Origin: Gammaproteobacteria bacterium
Lineage (GTDB): Bacteria; Pseudomonadota; Gammaproteobacteria; Tenderiales; Tenderiaceae
DNA: 64,000 nucleotides
Assembly: GCA_021731365.1 (NCBI GenBank)
Contig: JAKFXL010000015.1
Coordinates: 1-64,000, forward strand
Direction: 5' to 3'
Positions 25,008-34,485 of this stretch are shown here, piece by piece. How positions within the stretch are numbered: position 1 is the stretch's first letter; every line of letters begins with the position of its first letter. The notes below the pieces were generated by a model. That model was given only the letters and a program-made list of their open reading frames with translations, was not told where the DNA came from and searched no databases. A program made the translations under genes and the position numbers.

Positions 25008-26474
25008 ATGGAACTGCCTGTCATCATCTCATTTTGTATCTATATGCTCTTTATGATCGCGATTGGGGTCTACTTCTACTTTAAAACAGAGGATCTCTCC
25101 GATTACGTGTTGGGTGGCCGTGGCCTGGGGCCAGGTGTCACCGCACTAAGTGCCGGGGCATCAGATATGAGTGGTTGGTTGTTATTGGGGCTGCCTGGAA
25201 TGATCTATGTTGAGGGGATTGTAGGAAGCTGGATAGCCGTGGGTTTAATTATTGGTGCCTATCTCAATTGGCACTATGTTGCCAAACCACTACGGGTTTA
25301 TACGGATCAGCTGGATGATGCGATCACAATTCCGGATTACTTCGCTAGCCGTTTCCAGGATAGTGGTAATAGCCTGCGGATAATCACTGCAGTTGTGATT
25401 TTGCTCTTTTACACGCTCTACACCTCGTCGGGTCTGGTGGGTGGTGCCAAGCTCTTCGAAGCGACGTTTGGCCTTGACTACAGCACCGCGCTGCTCGTGG
25501 GGAGTCTTGTTATCGTCTCGTACACATTTCTCGGCGGTTACAATGCCGTTAGCTGGACGGACTTCATTCAGGGCATTTTAATGATGCTGGCTTTGGTGGT
25601 TACACCGCTGGTGGTTATCTCTGAAGTGGGTGGGGTGTCGGTTGCGTTGGAGACAATCTCTGCCATAAAGCCAGAACATCTCAGCCTCTTTTCTGGGGCT
25701 TCATTGATAGGTGTTATTTCACTGCTGGCGTGGGGGCTGGGGTATTTTGGACAGCCTCACATCCTGGTGCGTTTTATGTCGATACGTGACGAGTCCGAGA
25801 TGCAGCGTGCCAAACATATCGGTATGGGGTGGATGATACTCTCGGTTATAGGTTCGCTAGCGGTCGGTTTTTTTGGCCTTGCCTATGTTGCCGTGAACGG
25901 TGTTGATCTGCAGGATAGTGAAAAAATCTTTATTACACTATCACAGCTCATCTTCAATCCATGGATCGCCGGTTTTCTGCTGGCGGCGATACTGGCGGCG
26001 ATTATGAGTACTATCGACTCACAGCTGCTGGTCTCTTCATCAGTGCTGACACGGGACGTTTATTACGCAGTTCTGCGTCCGGGTGCCAGCAATAAAGAGC
26101 TTGTCTGGATTGGTCGTGCCACGGTGATCGGTATTGCTGTTATCGCCTGGTATATCTCAACCGATAAAAACTCCAGCGTGCTGGCGTTAGTCTCTTACGC
26201 TTGGGCCGGGTTTGGTGCAGCATTTGGTCCGCTGATCATATTGTCCCTATATCACAAAGGCATCACCAAAACAGGTGCGATTGCAGGCATGTTGGCAGGG
26301 GCAATGACAGTCATTATTTACAAACAGCTGGAAGGTGGGATTTTTGATATATATGAACTGCTACCGGGATTTATTGTGGCAACAATTGCCACGTTGGTAT
26401 TTAGTAAAAGCTCAACCGTTCCGCAGAGCACTATTGACACCTTTGAAGCAGTGCAAAGACGTTTGGGTAAATGA
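25008..26474 (+). CDS. putP: Sodium/proline symporter
   Basis: A 488-residue member of the sodium:solute symporter (SSS) family with 13 predicted helices, close in length and motif to PutP (502 residues in E. coli). Marks: VLGGRGLGPGVTALSAGASDMSGW (as two segments, the Na+/proline site of helix 2), LGYFGQPHILVRFMSIR, and LAAILAAIMSTIDSQLLVSSS in helix 9. It imports proline with Na+. An AAAGGAAAG ribosome site precedes the ATG. It stands alone; no putA is nearby, so osmoprotection or scavenging is as likely as catabolism. Confidence 0.93.
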   Translation: MELPVIISFCIYMLFMIAIGVYFYFKTEDLSDYVLGGRGLGPGVTALSAGASDMSGWLLLGLPGMIYVEGIVGSWIAVGLIIGAYLNWHYVAKPLRVYTDQLDDAITIPDYFASRFQDSGNSLRIITAVVILLFYTLYTSSGLVGGAKLFEATFGLDYSTALLVGSLVIVSYTFLGGYNAVSWTDFIQGILMMLALVVTPLVVISEVGGVSVALETISAIKPEHLSLFSGASLIGVISLLAWGLGYFGQPHILVRFMSIRDESEMQRAKHIGMGWMILSVIGSLAVGFFGLAYVAVNGVDLQDSEKIFITLSQLIFNPWIAGFLLAAILAAIMSTIDSQLLVSSSVLTRDVYYAVLRPGASNKELVWIGRATVIGIAVIAWYISTDKNSSVLALVSYAWAGFGAAFGPLIILSLYHKGITKTGAIAGMLAGAMTVIIYKQLEGGIFDIYELLPGFIVATIATLVFSKSSTVPQSTIDTFEAVQRRLGK

Positions 26475-26855
26475 TCTCTGTTTGCTGGTGAGCGTATAAA
26501 AATAAAGCGATGGCGGCTAGCCCCACAAGCTATCCCGCGCCTCTTTGATAGTTAGGCGTGTTAGTGAGTGACGGTGAAGGACCGCTATATTGTAGGTTGT
26601 GCTTTGGTGACTGGCTAAGGCGCTCCATGTTGGAGTTATGTTAGTACTTCGCGCTTTGTTTAACTTTGAGGCAGGGGAGTATAAGGCCGCTAAGGGGCAC
26701 TCCCTGTGTCTCGAAAATCCCGTTAAACAGATTTCATACACATGGACATGGTTCCGGGTTGGTTTTCATCTTTTCTGACGGTCATCCAATCCATCAGTTA
26801 GATGGATTGGATGAATATAAATTGCTGTTGACGAAGGGAAAGTTATTTCGAAAAA
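26475..26855. other. Intergenic region downstream of putP
   Basis: About 380 bases between the convergent putP and tai4-like genes. The only clear structure is the perfect inverted repeat at 26783-26813. A 74-codon minus-strand frame shows no motif and is not called. Confidence 0.4.
26783..26813. terminator. Perfect 13-bp hairpin between convergent genes
   Basis: CATCCAATCCATC, loop AGTTA, GATGGATTGGATG: a perfect 13-bp stem. It lies 43 bases past the stop of the tai4-like gene on the minus strand, where the 3' end of that transcript should be, and some 310 bases past putP. The T-richness after the stem is modest on both strands, so termination is plausible but not certain. Confidence 0.4.
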
Positions 26856-27263
26856 TCATCTTTGATTGTATAACGGTTCGATAATCATCATCGCTTTTTG
26901 AATCGCGTCCCTTACTTTAGGTAGATCAACAATTTCGCTACAAAATAATATCGGCAAACTCTTGTCCTGTCCCGGCATAGCGTCATCTCGAATTACTGCC
27001 ATATTACCTTGCTCGGCTTCAAGTTTTACTTGTTCAATAATCTCCGCTAAGGCATCAGGACTCCCTTTCATTCGCTGAATAATGACAGATGCCCATGCGT
27101 CACCTTGGTCCTTAAGATAGGAGTTAGGTTGAAAAGCCAAGCAGCTTGCTATGGCGTAGCCTTCGATGTCTCGTAACGCTTTTGATTTGGATAAATCATC
27201 TGTAACTGATTTGGTAGTACAAGCAGTCAATATCAATGTCAAAAAGATGATAATAATCCGCAT
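26856..27263 (-). CDS. Type VI amidase immunity lipoprotein, Tai4-like
   Basis: A 135-residue lipoprotein starting at the ATG at 27263, which shares its A with the TAA of the upstream effector frame (TAATG). The signal sequence MRIIIIFLTLILTAC ends in a lipobox with Cys, so it is membrane-anchored and periplasmic, where an amidase immunity protein must act. The mature part (SKALRDIEGYAIASCLAF, then the WASVIIQR and ILFCSEIVDLP segments) fits the Tai4 immunity family, with a likely disulfide pair. It binds and blocks the Tae4 amidase. It appears intact although the effector gene next to it is broken, so it could protect against kin or incoming toxin. Confidence 0.75.
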   Translation of the reverse strand: MRIIIIFLTLILTACTTKSVTDDLSKSKALRDIEGYAIASCLAFQPNSYLKDQGDAWASVIIQRMKGSPDALAEIIEQVKLEAEQGNMAVIRDDAMPGQDKSLPILFCSEIVDLPKVRDAIQKAMMIIEPLYNQR

Positions 27264-27784
27264 TATAATAGCTCCCAAAACTCACCGCGTGATGTTCTAA
27301 TATTCGTATGCGTTGAATTAACATAAGTCGAATAGTTGTCGTAACTGGGTTCACGGTAGGTGGCTCCATTCCATAGCGCAATATGTCCAGTGGCACCTTG
27401 CCAATTCACGCTAAACGCAATGATACCTTTGCGATTTCGAAAGGCATCGTCGTATGGACTAGCATTATCAATGGTGGGGACCCCTAAAGTTTTGTGCAAA
27501 TAATTTCGAAAATCGCTTACACGGAAAATAATGCGAGAACCATCTTTTGTGCCGAGCGTTGATGCGCCAATAGAGTTTGCTAAGGCTGTATTAATAGGAG
27601 CGCCTCCTTTGTTAAAGGCCACGCTCAGTCGACTCGCGCAGGTGTTTCAATTTGGACCGAACCCTGGGACATTGATGTTTTTTTCAGAAGCGCCACCAAG
27701 AGCAGTATATAGGTCTTTTAGCGTTCGATATTTAACGTGATCTGGAAATGCTAACCACAGTTTTTGAAAGTTTGGCTTAATCAT
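27263..27784 (-). pseudogene. Type VI amidase effector Tae4-like, interrupted by an in-frame TGA
   Basis: Read through one stop, this is a full-length Tae4 peptidoglycan amidase (about 172 residues). It starts MIKPNFQKLWLAFPDH at 27784 and continues to VPGFGPN, then TGA at 27649-27647 (codon 46), then NTCASRLSVAFNKGG, the family's catalytic-Cys block (Cys at codon 49). Codon 134 is the catalytic His in GATGHIALW, and the frame ends GEFWELL. No frameshift is present; a single base change from TGG or another codon would explain it. The stop lies three codons before the nucleophile, so translation stopping there gives no enzyme. No other type VI secretion gene lies in the window. A sequencing error is possible. 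Confidence 0.8.
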
Positions 27785-28480
27785 GAATTTTCCCGTATTT
27801 ATGTGATATGTATTTTGGTTGTAAGTTTTGACTAACGTTGCCGAAGTATTTCCGATTGGCCGCATTTGTTAGATGCGGTCATTACTCATATCGTTCATCC
27901 AGAGTTTTACGTTTTAATTTTTAAAATAAAGTACTTATTATGCGAATCCGCCGTCCGTTTATCATATCACGCAAGTGTGGCCCCAGATTTACGTCAACGC
28001 CAGTATTAAGCATCAGTGCTGATTTTGGTAAAAGGGGCAAATGTTGTGGGGTGTAGAATCATCCGCTAATCCATAACATCTCCTCCAATCCCAAGCATTG
28101 AATGCAGATACCTTTCTCTAGTGGAGAGTGTTGTAAATGGAGACTGGAATGGATGCGTAGGTTTTAAAGCTGCCCATCGTGTTGTTAGAAGCTGAAGAGG
28201 GACGTGTTTTGGATGTGAGGATAGACAAGCCATCTGTTGATGGCGTTGTTAATTTATTTGCCGAGGTGTCTACACGGGAAATCATGAGAACTCAAAAACT
28301 TACGAAAAACTCGTAAGCAATTGATCTTGTTGGTGGGCCCACCAGGACTCGAACCTGGGATCAACGGATTATGAGTTCTGTCAATAACTGTACGTGGGAA
28401 ATAAGAGTTGTGTCGGTTGAAAAGACGCGTAGCCCCGTTTGGAGTTGATTGCTAATCTTATGTACCTCATATAGTTGGGA
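27785..28480. other. Low-GC boundary region with island-end sequences
   Basis: About 700 AT-rich bases upstream of the tae4-like frame. It contains the left 110-bp repeat with the tRNA fragment (28267-28376). A short open frame of about 50 codons ending at a TAA at 28314-28316 (reading LEAEEGRVLDVRIDKPS near its middle) runs into that repeat. It has no ribosome site and may be the tail of a lost gene. Nothing else is recognised. Confidence 0.4.
28267..28376. repeat. Left copy of 110-bp direct repeat, includes partial tRNA-Ile (attachment site)
   Basis: It aligns without gaps to 32251-32360 (92 of 110 bases identical by my count). The last 48 bases (28329-28376) differ from the right copy at only one base and correspond to the 3' part of tRNA-Ile(CAU), from the anticodon arm to CCA; the 5' half of the tRNA is missing. 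This is the expected footprint of site-specific integration into a tRNA 3' end. The first 62 bases are also shared, at lower identity, including TGTCTACACG and CGTAAGC. Confidence 0.85.
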
Positions 28481-30985
28481 TTAGCCAATTTCCACCTTGG
28501 TAGTAATCAGGTTCGATACTGGGGTATAGATATCCATCTCAATGCTAGGAGTCTTAATCGTTACGATTAAAGAGTATCGAGTCCGCTTTCCCCAGCGTTG
28601 CAGGTTGGGCCGTTCTTTCCACCAGCCAAGTAAGGGGTAGACAGCTATGTATCCGCGTTGGGCGAGTTCCACAGCAGAACCTTGCCATGTATCTGAGTGT
28701 ATCGACCCAAGCTTTCTTAAGTTCTCACCTAATAACCATTCGCCTGAATCCTTGACATGGTTTTTATTATATTCTTCATCTCTTGCTTGTAGATTTATTC
28801 GTTGTTGAAATTCTTCAATAGTTTCAAGTGGTCTTCGAACGTCGAATCGAAGACCGTGGGAAGCGTAGCGGTATTTGTTTGACCAGCCACGCTCCCCAGG
28901 GTTGGGTTCGATAAAGTATGAGAGCGTTACCCTCATTTCTACTTGAGTATCATCTGGAAGTGACTGCAAGACTTCGGTTGGCCAAGGTAGTGAATGAATG
29001 TTTATGTCGCGAGTTTTAACTTGTCCCTTATCTTTTTCGAAAGGTTGAAGGGTATCTTGTGCGACCAGCGTCAATGCATTCTGTGCGCTCCAGTACAGCT
29101 CTTTATCATTTGGCACGCCATAGCCGCAATATCGAAGCAACTGCCGATAGTGGTTCTTCCGACGATTGTTCCCAGGTAGAAAGCGAGCTTTCATTGCATC
29201 AGTCCATTGTGAGGAATGGACAATCAGCGCACGAATCGTTTCTGGCCAGTAATCAGGGTATTGAGCCATTACCATGGCAGCAAGACGAGCAGCAAGCGCA
29301 GAAGCGGCGCTGGTGTCGCCAAAGGAAATGAGTGGCTTTTTCAGTAAAAACTGATGGCCCGTTGTCAGCAGTTGCAGGGAGTCGTCAATATAGTCTGCTA
29401 CTCCATTTTCCGGGTTAATTGCCATGTTGCCTGCCTCCATGACGATATCCGGCTTAATAGGCCAATTTTTTTCCCACTCCATAGAGGTGCAGCTGGAAGG
29501 GGAGAGGTCACCTGCTGGTGCTATTGATTGCCAGCCTGGATATTTCTCCTCATCAAGCCAAACCTTTTCGGTATATCCGCCAACGGTTAGCGCATTCCAT
29601 GCTTGTCCAGGGTCATGGACTTCATCAGTTAGGCTGCTGTTTGGATAGCGATGCCTTTCATTGGGATCGGTGTTACCCGCAGAAAGGATAATGAGGCGGT
29701 GTTGTTCATCTTCGTAGCCAGAAGTTAATGCATCAACTGTTGCAGACCATGAAGATGGCCTGCCCCTGTCTCTGTAATCGGTGGTTGTAACTGCCATGCA
29801 GTATAAACGCTTGCGGTCTGGGTCAATTTCAACGCGGGCTACACTTTCTCGGGTGACTGCCCCATAGGGTTCATTGTTTCTTTGAGGGCCTGGTGCTTGA
29901 ATGATTTTTACGGATTCAATCCGGTGTGTAAGCCCAATTGGTCCATCCATAGAAAGCTGGGTAGTAAGATCGCCGTAAGCAATAAGTCCAGCCATTGGCG
30001 TGCCGTGACCATGTCGATCATCGACCCCCCAATTGAGGGCATTGTAAGAATGCACGTCATCGTGACTAACAATGGGTTTGAGTAATGGATGATTTATGTT
30101 TATACCGGTGTCCAACAGGCAGACACTTGGCGAGTTTGTGGGGGGAGGGTTAATGCGGGTAAGTGCTTCGTCTATCCATTCGGACTGCCCTTTTCTATCC
30201 ATGCCCGTAAAGAATGCTGCTGTTTCTTTGGCGCGCCGAACTTCGGCTATGGAGCCTAGCAAATTGATTGATCGACTTATTTGTTCTTTGCTTCCATTAA
30301 CTAACACTACTGTTCTATCCAGAAAATGGATGGCTTCTGTGCTCACGACCATTTCCAGTTGCTGTGCATGTGCGCGAAGGAAGGCTTCATGATCAATTTT
30401 GTTAGACAGCCTTATCCAGACTTCCCACCAAATGGTTTCGTTTTCTTCGGGAAAAAGCTCTGGGGAATCGGTCCAAAGCTCTGTTAAAGCGGCAAGCTTT
30501 ATGGCGGAGATGCTTTCAATAAGATCTTTGTTTTTTGGCTTTGTAGGACTTTCTGGGGTGCGAGGAGCGGTGTCTTCGTCTCGGTATTGGCCTATTTTGC
30601 GTAGAAAATGAGTTAACTTTCCATCAGGTACAAATACAGTGGCGATAGTTCTGTCATTGATTTTCTTAATTGAGCAAAGCTCAATGCCGCCACGTTGAAA
30701 TTCAAGGCTATCGAATTTTAGTTCAAATGATGGTTCACTCTCAAAAGAGAGATATATGCCATTGCATACGCCCAATCCAAATGCTCGTTGTTCATGAATT
30801 ATGTTTGCTTCTTGAGCTAGAGCCGCCTCAACTTGTTTGAAAAGTCGTTCGGCATGTTGAACCCGATTTCGTGTAGGGGTTTTTAAGCTCGAAGCTCCAG
30901 CAGATTTGGGGGTTGTATATTTGCGCCTTAATGCTGTGTCTATGACGAGGATGTGAGGCAAGCGTTCTTTGCTGTTTTCTGCCAT
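28481..30985 (-). CDS. ietS: Subtilisin-like serine protease of an IetAS-type system
   Basis: An 834-residue S8 (subtilase) protease without a signal peptide, hence cytoplasmic. The catalytic triad is D292 (CLLDTGININHP), H327 (DRHGHGTPMAGL) and S559 (FGDTSAASALAA), with the oxyanion Asn at 438 (LSAGNTD). About 270 residues of unique N-terminal sequence and a 260-residue C-terminal part flank the protease. It follows the AAA ATPase gene by 18 bases. This ATPase plus S8-peptidase order is that of IetAS, first described as a plasmid incompatibility/exclusion factor in Agrobacterium and later listed among anti-phage systems. The likely action is ATPase-triggered proteolysis on infection; its target is unknown. 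The large size and cytoplasmic location argue against a secreted degradative protease. Confidence 0.85.
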   Translation of the reverse strand: MAENSKERLPHILVIDTALRRKYTTPKSAGASSLKTPTRNRVQHAERLFKQVEAALAQEANIIHEQRAFGLGVCNGIYLSFESEPSFELKFDSLEFQRGGIELCSIKKINDRTIATVFVPDGKLTHFLRKIGQYRDEDTAPRTPESPTKPKNKDLIESISAIKLAALTELWTDSPELFPEENETIWWEVWIRLSNKIDHEAFLRAHAQQLEMVVSTEAIHFLDRTVVLVNGSKEQISRSINLLGSIAEVRRAKETAAFFTGMDRKGQSEWIDEALTRINPPPTNSPSVCLLDTGININHPLLKPIVSHDDVHSYNALNWGVDDRHGHGTPMAGLIAYGDLTTQLSMDGPIGLTHRIESVKIIQAPGPQRNNEPYGAVTRESVARVEIDPDRKRLYCMAVTTTDYRDRGRPSSWSATVDALTSGYEDEQHRLIILSAGNTDPNERHRYPNSSLTDEVHDPGQAWNALTVGGYTEKVWLDEEKYPGWQSIAPAGDLSPSSCTSMEWEKNWPIKPDIVMEAGNMAINPENGVADYIDDSLQLLTTGHQFLLKKPLISFGDTSAASALAARLAAMVMAQYPDYWPETIRALIVHSSQWTDAMKARFLPGNNRRKNHYRQLLRYCGYGVPNDKELYWSAQNALTLVAQDTLQPFEKDKGQVKTRDINIHSLPWPTEVLQSLPDDTQVEMRVTLSYFIEPNPGERGWSNKYRYASHGLRFDVRRPLETIEEFQQRINLQARDEEYNKNHVKDSGEWLLGENLRKLGSIHSDTWQGSAVELAQRGYIAVYPLLGWWKERPNLQRWGKRTRYSLIVTIKTPSIEMDIYTPVSNLITTKVEIG

Positions 30986-31003
30986 TGCTACCCTTTGTTG
31001 TGT

Positions 31004-31987
31004 TTATGGTTTATGGCGTGCCTTATGCCTCTCTTTAAGAGAGCATATTAAATCAGCTTGGGTCACTTTTTCTCGACTATGAATGATTACATCTTTGATG
31101 GAGTCTTCACAGGCTCGGGTGATATCGCCAAAACTTAGTCCCACTGAGATTTCGGCTAGCTTTGCCCATTGCATACGTGATATTTTGAATGATGATAGCT
31201 TGTTCTTTAGTGCTGCAATAATTTCTATACTTTCAGGTAAGTGATATTCGATAACATCATCGAACCTTCGAAAAAGAGCATGATCAAGAAGCTCTGGATG
31301 ATTAGTGGCTGCTACCAGTAAACTATCTGAATCATCTTGTTCGACCATTTGCAAAAAGCTGTTTAGCACTCTTCGAATTTCACCTACATCATTAGCTAAT
31401 CCACGTTGAGAGCCAATGCTATCGAATTCATCAAACAAATAAACACCGCGTGTCTGTTGGATTGCATCGAATATCATGCGAAGTTTTGCTGCTGTTTCCC
31501 CCATATATTTTGTCATCAGGCTATCCAATCGGACAACAAATAGAGGAAGAGACAGCTCGCCAGACAAAATGGAGGCGGTAAGCGTCTTTCCTGTGCCAGG
31601 AGGACCAACAAGTAACAATTTCTTCCTGGGCGCTAGCCCATATGAACGCAGCTTTCTAATTTGTCGGTGCTCTTTTATGAGCCTGTCTAGCCGCGCGTCA
31701 ATTTCAGGCGATAACACCATGTCATTTATGCGGAGCTTTGGGTAGCTAACTGAAAGCAGCCCGGAAAGCTCGCCCTTGGGTTTGGCTAATGGGGTAGGTT
31801 GAGCGTGCATTTGTTGCCGCTGTTCCTTGGCCTTGTCAATCAATTCGCGTAATTCTTTGGCGAGTTTTCCATGGCCAAGTTTGGCCTCATGTGCGGCGAG
31901 CTGCATGGCGACAGAATAAAAGTGAGCGTCATCCTCATCAATATGAGACTGAAGTAAGGCCTTAAGTTGTTCCGCGCTTGCCATCAA
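31004..31987 (-). CDS. ietA: AAA ATPase of an IetAS-type system
   Basis: A 327-residue single-domain AAA+ ATPase. Walker A is GPPGTGKT (128-135), Walker B VYLFDEFD (182-189), sensor 1 VAATNH (about 225-230), and the arginine fingers RRFDD (240-241). The pore region is LDSLMTKYMGETAAKLR. The first 90 residues form a helical adaptor. It is the first gene of the pair and precedes the subtilase by 18 bases. In IetAS systems this subunit is thought to sense or remodel the trigger and license the protease. A 15-bp palindrome (ATTCTG-AAC-CAGAAT, 32020-32034) lies 33 bases upstream of its start and could be an operator. Confidence 0.87.
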   Translation of the reverse strand: MMASAEQLKALLQSHIDEDDAHFYSVAMQLAAHEAKLGHGKLAKELRELIDKAKEQRQQMHAQPTPLAKPKGELSGLLSVSYPKLRINDMVLSPEIDARLDRLIKEHRQIRKLRSYGLAPRKKLLLVGPPGTGKTLTASILSGELSLPLFVVRLDSLMTKYMGETAAKLRMIFDAIQQTRGVYLFDEFDSIGSQRGLANDVGEIRRVLNSFLQMVEQDDSDSLLVAATNHPELLDHALFRRFDDVIEYHLPESIEIIAALKNKLSSFKISRMQWAKLAEISVGLSFGDITRACEDSIKDVIIHSREKVTQADLICSLKERHKARHKP

Positions 31988-32019
31988 TGATTCTCAAAAA
32001 TTAAAAAACTACTGGCTGT

Positions 32020-32034
32020 ATTCTGAACCAGAAT
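32020..32034. promoter_or_regulatory. Palindrome upstream of ietA, possible operator
   Basis: ATTCTG-AAC-CAGAAT is a perfect inverted repeat 33 bases before the ietA start. The distance suits a repressor site over a promoter. No regulator gene is on the island and no clear -10/-35 pair could be fixed, so the role is speculative. The rest of the 31988-32314 stretch holds no gene, only the right repeat. Confidence 0.3.
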
Positions 32035-32250
32035 GCTATCAATCGCTACAGTTTTCGGAGATAACAAAACGAGATTATTTTGTGAAGTGTGACGATGTGG
32101 AGAAAACTCTGTTCGCTGATCAGCTGTGATTATCCGGCTGGGGAAGTCCAACTGTAGCTCTTTTTGCCTAGAGTATGGGAAACTCCGTTTACGGTGCGCT
32201 TCTTTTAGTGTCGTGACCGGGAGGAAGGATGTTGCGAAGTGTCTACACAG

Positions 32251-32391
<141 letters not shown>

Positions 32392-32463
32392 TTTAATTTG
32401 TGCCGTGCAGTATAACCTGTGCAGTGTTTGCTCGCTAGGTACACGGTGTATCTGCTACTGAAA

Positions 32464-32503
32464 AAAATACCCGCCGCATCCAAATAGATGCGGCGGGTAT
32501 TTT
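32464..32503. terminator. Rho-independent terminator after rpoD
   Basis: A perfect 17-bp stem (32464-32480 with 32487-32503; GC core CCCGCCGCATC/GATGCGGCGGG) with a 6-base loop. On the minus strand it is flanked by A-rich and T-rich runs, ideal for ending the rpsU-dnaG-rpoD transcript directly after the rpoD stop at 32508. It also works in the other direction and insulates the tRNA. Confidence 0.9.
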
Positions 32504-32507
32504 GTTT

Positions 32508-34355
32508 TTAGTCTTGCAAGAAGCTGCGAAGGTTTTCCGAACGGGTCGGATGGCGCAGCTTACGCAGTGCCTTGGCCTCGATCTGGCGTATACGTTCACG
32601 AGTAACATCGAACTGTTTGCCGACCTCTTCGAGAGTGTGGTCGGTATTCATGTCGATACCAAAACGCATGCGCAATACCTTGGCTTCACGAGCAGTCAGG
32701 CTCTCAAGTACCTCTTGAGTGGCCTCTTTGAGTCCTTCAATCGTGGCGGACTCAGGAGGGGCCAAGACGTTGCTGTCCTCAATAAAGTCACCCAGATGGG
32801 AGTCTTCATCGTCGCCAATAGGCGTCTCCATGGAGATGGGCTCTTTGGCTATTTTGAGCACTTTGCGGATCTTGTCTTCGGGCATTTCCATGCGTATGGC
32901 TAGCTCTTCCGGGGTCGCTTCGCGGCCCATCTCCTGCAACATCTGACGAGAGATGCGGTTGAGTTTGTTGATGGTCTCGATCATGTGCACCGGAATACGG
33001 ATGGTGCGCGCCTGGTCGGCGATCGAGCGAGTGATCGCCTGACGAATCCACCATGTTGCATAGGTTGAGAATTTGTAACCGCGACGGTATTCAAATTTGT
33101 CGACAGCCTTCATTAGACCGATGTTGCCTTCCTGAATCAGGTCGAGGAACTGCAGGCCGCGGTTGGTATATTTTTTGGCAATGGAGATAACCAGACGCAA
33201 GTTAGCTTCGACCATCTCTTTTTTGGCGCGGCGGGCTTTGGCCTCACCAACGGAGATTTTGCGGTTGATATCCTTGATGCTGGATATGGTGAGGCCGCAC
33301 TGGTTCTGAATGCTGATCAGTTGACGTTGGGCATTGCGGATATCCTCTTCATGCTCCTTGAGAATATTGGCAAAGCTCTTTTTCGATTTGATCTGCTGAT
33401 CCAGCCAGTCGAGGTTGGTTTCGTTGTCAGGGAAAGAGGTGATGAACTCTTTACGTGGCATGTGTGCCTGTTCGACACAGATGTCCATGATGATACGTTC
33501 GTGGCTGCGAATCCGTTCGATGATGTCGCGTAGCTCATTGACCAGCCTGTCGTTAAACTGGGGGGCGAGCTTGAACTCCAGAAATGCGTCGGCCATCTGT
33601 TGGCGTAGTGGTGCGAGTTTGCCATCATCCAAACCATGTTTTTTGAGTGTGGCCTTATATTTGTCGTATAGCTCGGACAGCGCCACCATCCGCAGACGCG
33701 CCTCTTCCGGATCCGGCCCCGTATCGGTGCTGGCTTCATCGGAGGAGTCGTCGCTATCATCATCCGCATCATCGTCACTGTTTTTGCTGGCAGCCGTGCT
33801 GGTGGGGATGACGGGTACGGGCAGCTCGTCATTGTCATCCGCATTGGGATCAATGAAACCGCGGATAATTTCGGCGAGACGTGCTTCGCCTGCGGCGACA
33901 CGATCGTACTCTTCGAGCAGGCGACTAATGCTGTTGCTGTGGCTGGCGAGTGCGCTATTGACCTGGAGTAGCCCGTCTTCGATGCGCTTGGCGATTTTGA
34001 TTTCGCCTTCACGTGTTAATAGCTCCACTGTGCCCATTTCACGCATATACATACGGACGGGGTCGGTGGTGCGGCCAAACTCGATGTCAACGGTAGCGAG
34101 AGTGGCGGCCGCTTCGTCAGCAGCGTCATCATCGGTGACCGCATTGTCAGAGAGGATCAGACTGTCGGCGTCGGGAGCAACCTCATGGACGGGTATGCCC
34201 ATATCATTGATCATGTTGACGATGTCTTCGATCTGCTCAGGATCGACGATCTCATCAGGCAGATGGTCGTTGACCTCGCGATAGGTTAGGTAGCCTTGCT
34301 CCTTCCCTTTGGCGATGAGTAATTTGATCTGTGATTCTTGTTGCTCGCGGCTCAT
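32508..34355 (-). CDS. rpoD: RNA polymerase primary sigma factor (sigma-70)
   Basis: A 615-residue housekeeping sigma factor. Region 1.1 lies at the N-terminus ([26 protein letters not shown]), followed by the long acidic non-conserved region rich in Asp/Ser. Region 2 includes [21 protein letters not shown] and [20 protein letters not shown] (-10 recognition); region 3 is [13 protein letters not shown]; the region 4 HTH is [27 protein letters not shown]. Length and order match gammaproteobacterial RpoD. It is the last gene of the macromolecular synthesis operon and is followed at once by a strong terminator. Confidence 0.98.
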   Translation of the reverse strand: MSREQQESQIKLLIAKGKEQGYLTYREVNDHLPDEIVDPEQIEDIVNMINDMGIPVHEVAPDADSLILSDNAVTDDDAADEAAATLATVDIEFGRTTDPVRMYMREMGTVELLTREGEIKIAKRIEDGLLQVNSALASHSNSISRLLEEYDRVAAGEARLAEIIRGFIDPNADDNDELPVPVIPTSTAASKNSDDDADDDSDDSSDEASTDTGPDPEEARLRMVALSELYDKYKATLKKHGLDDGKLAPLRQQMADAFLEFKLAPQFNDRLVNELRDIIERIRSHERIIMDICVEQAHMPRKEFITSFPDNETNLDWLDQQIKSKKSFANILKEHEEDIRNAQRQLISIQNQCGLTISSIKDINRKISVGEAKARRAKKEMVEANLRLVISIAKKYTNRGLQFLDLIQEGNIGLMKAVDKFEYRRGYKFSTYATWWIRQAITRSIADQARTIRIPVHMIETINKLNRISRQMLQEMGREATPEELAIRMEMPEDKIRKVLKIAKEPISMETPIGDDEDSHLGDFIEDSNVLAPPESATIEGLKEATQEVLESLTAREAKVLRMRFGIDMNTDHTLEEVGKQFDVTRERIRQIEAKALRKLRHPTRSENLRSFLQD

Positions 34356-34485
34356 ATATCTCTAAAGTCTCACGTTCGTGGATGTCGAAAGATCACTGGA
34401 CGGCCAAAAAATAGCCGATCATTCTATATTAAAATCAGTAGTCATGCTCACTTTTCTCCGCCGAGGGTTATTGAGCACGCAGAAT

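Noticed and set aside
27647-27649. Selenocysteine at the TGA of the tae4-like gene
   Set aside because: No bacterial SECIS-like hairpin is evident just downstream, the catalytic Cys is already present three codons later, and the family is not known to use selenocysteine.
33415-34284. 289-codon Ser-rich plus-strand frame
   Set aside because: It is antisense to rpoD; the composition reflects the acidic region of sigma-70 read backward.
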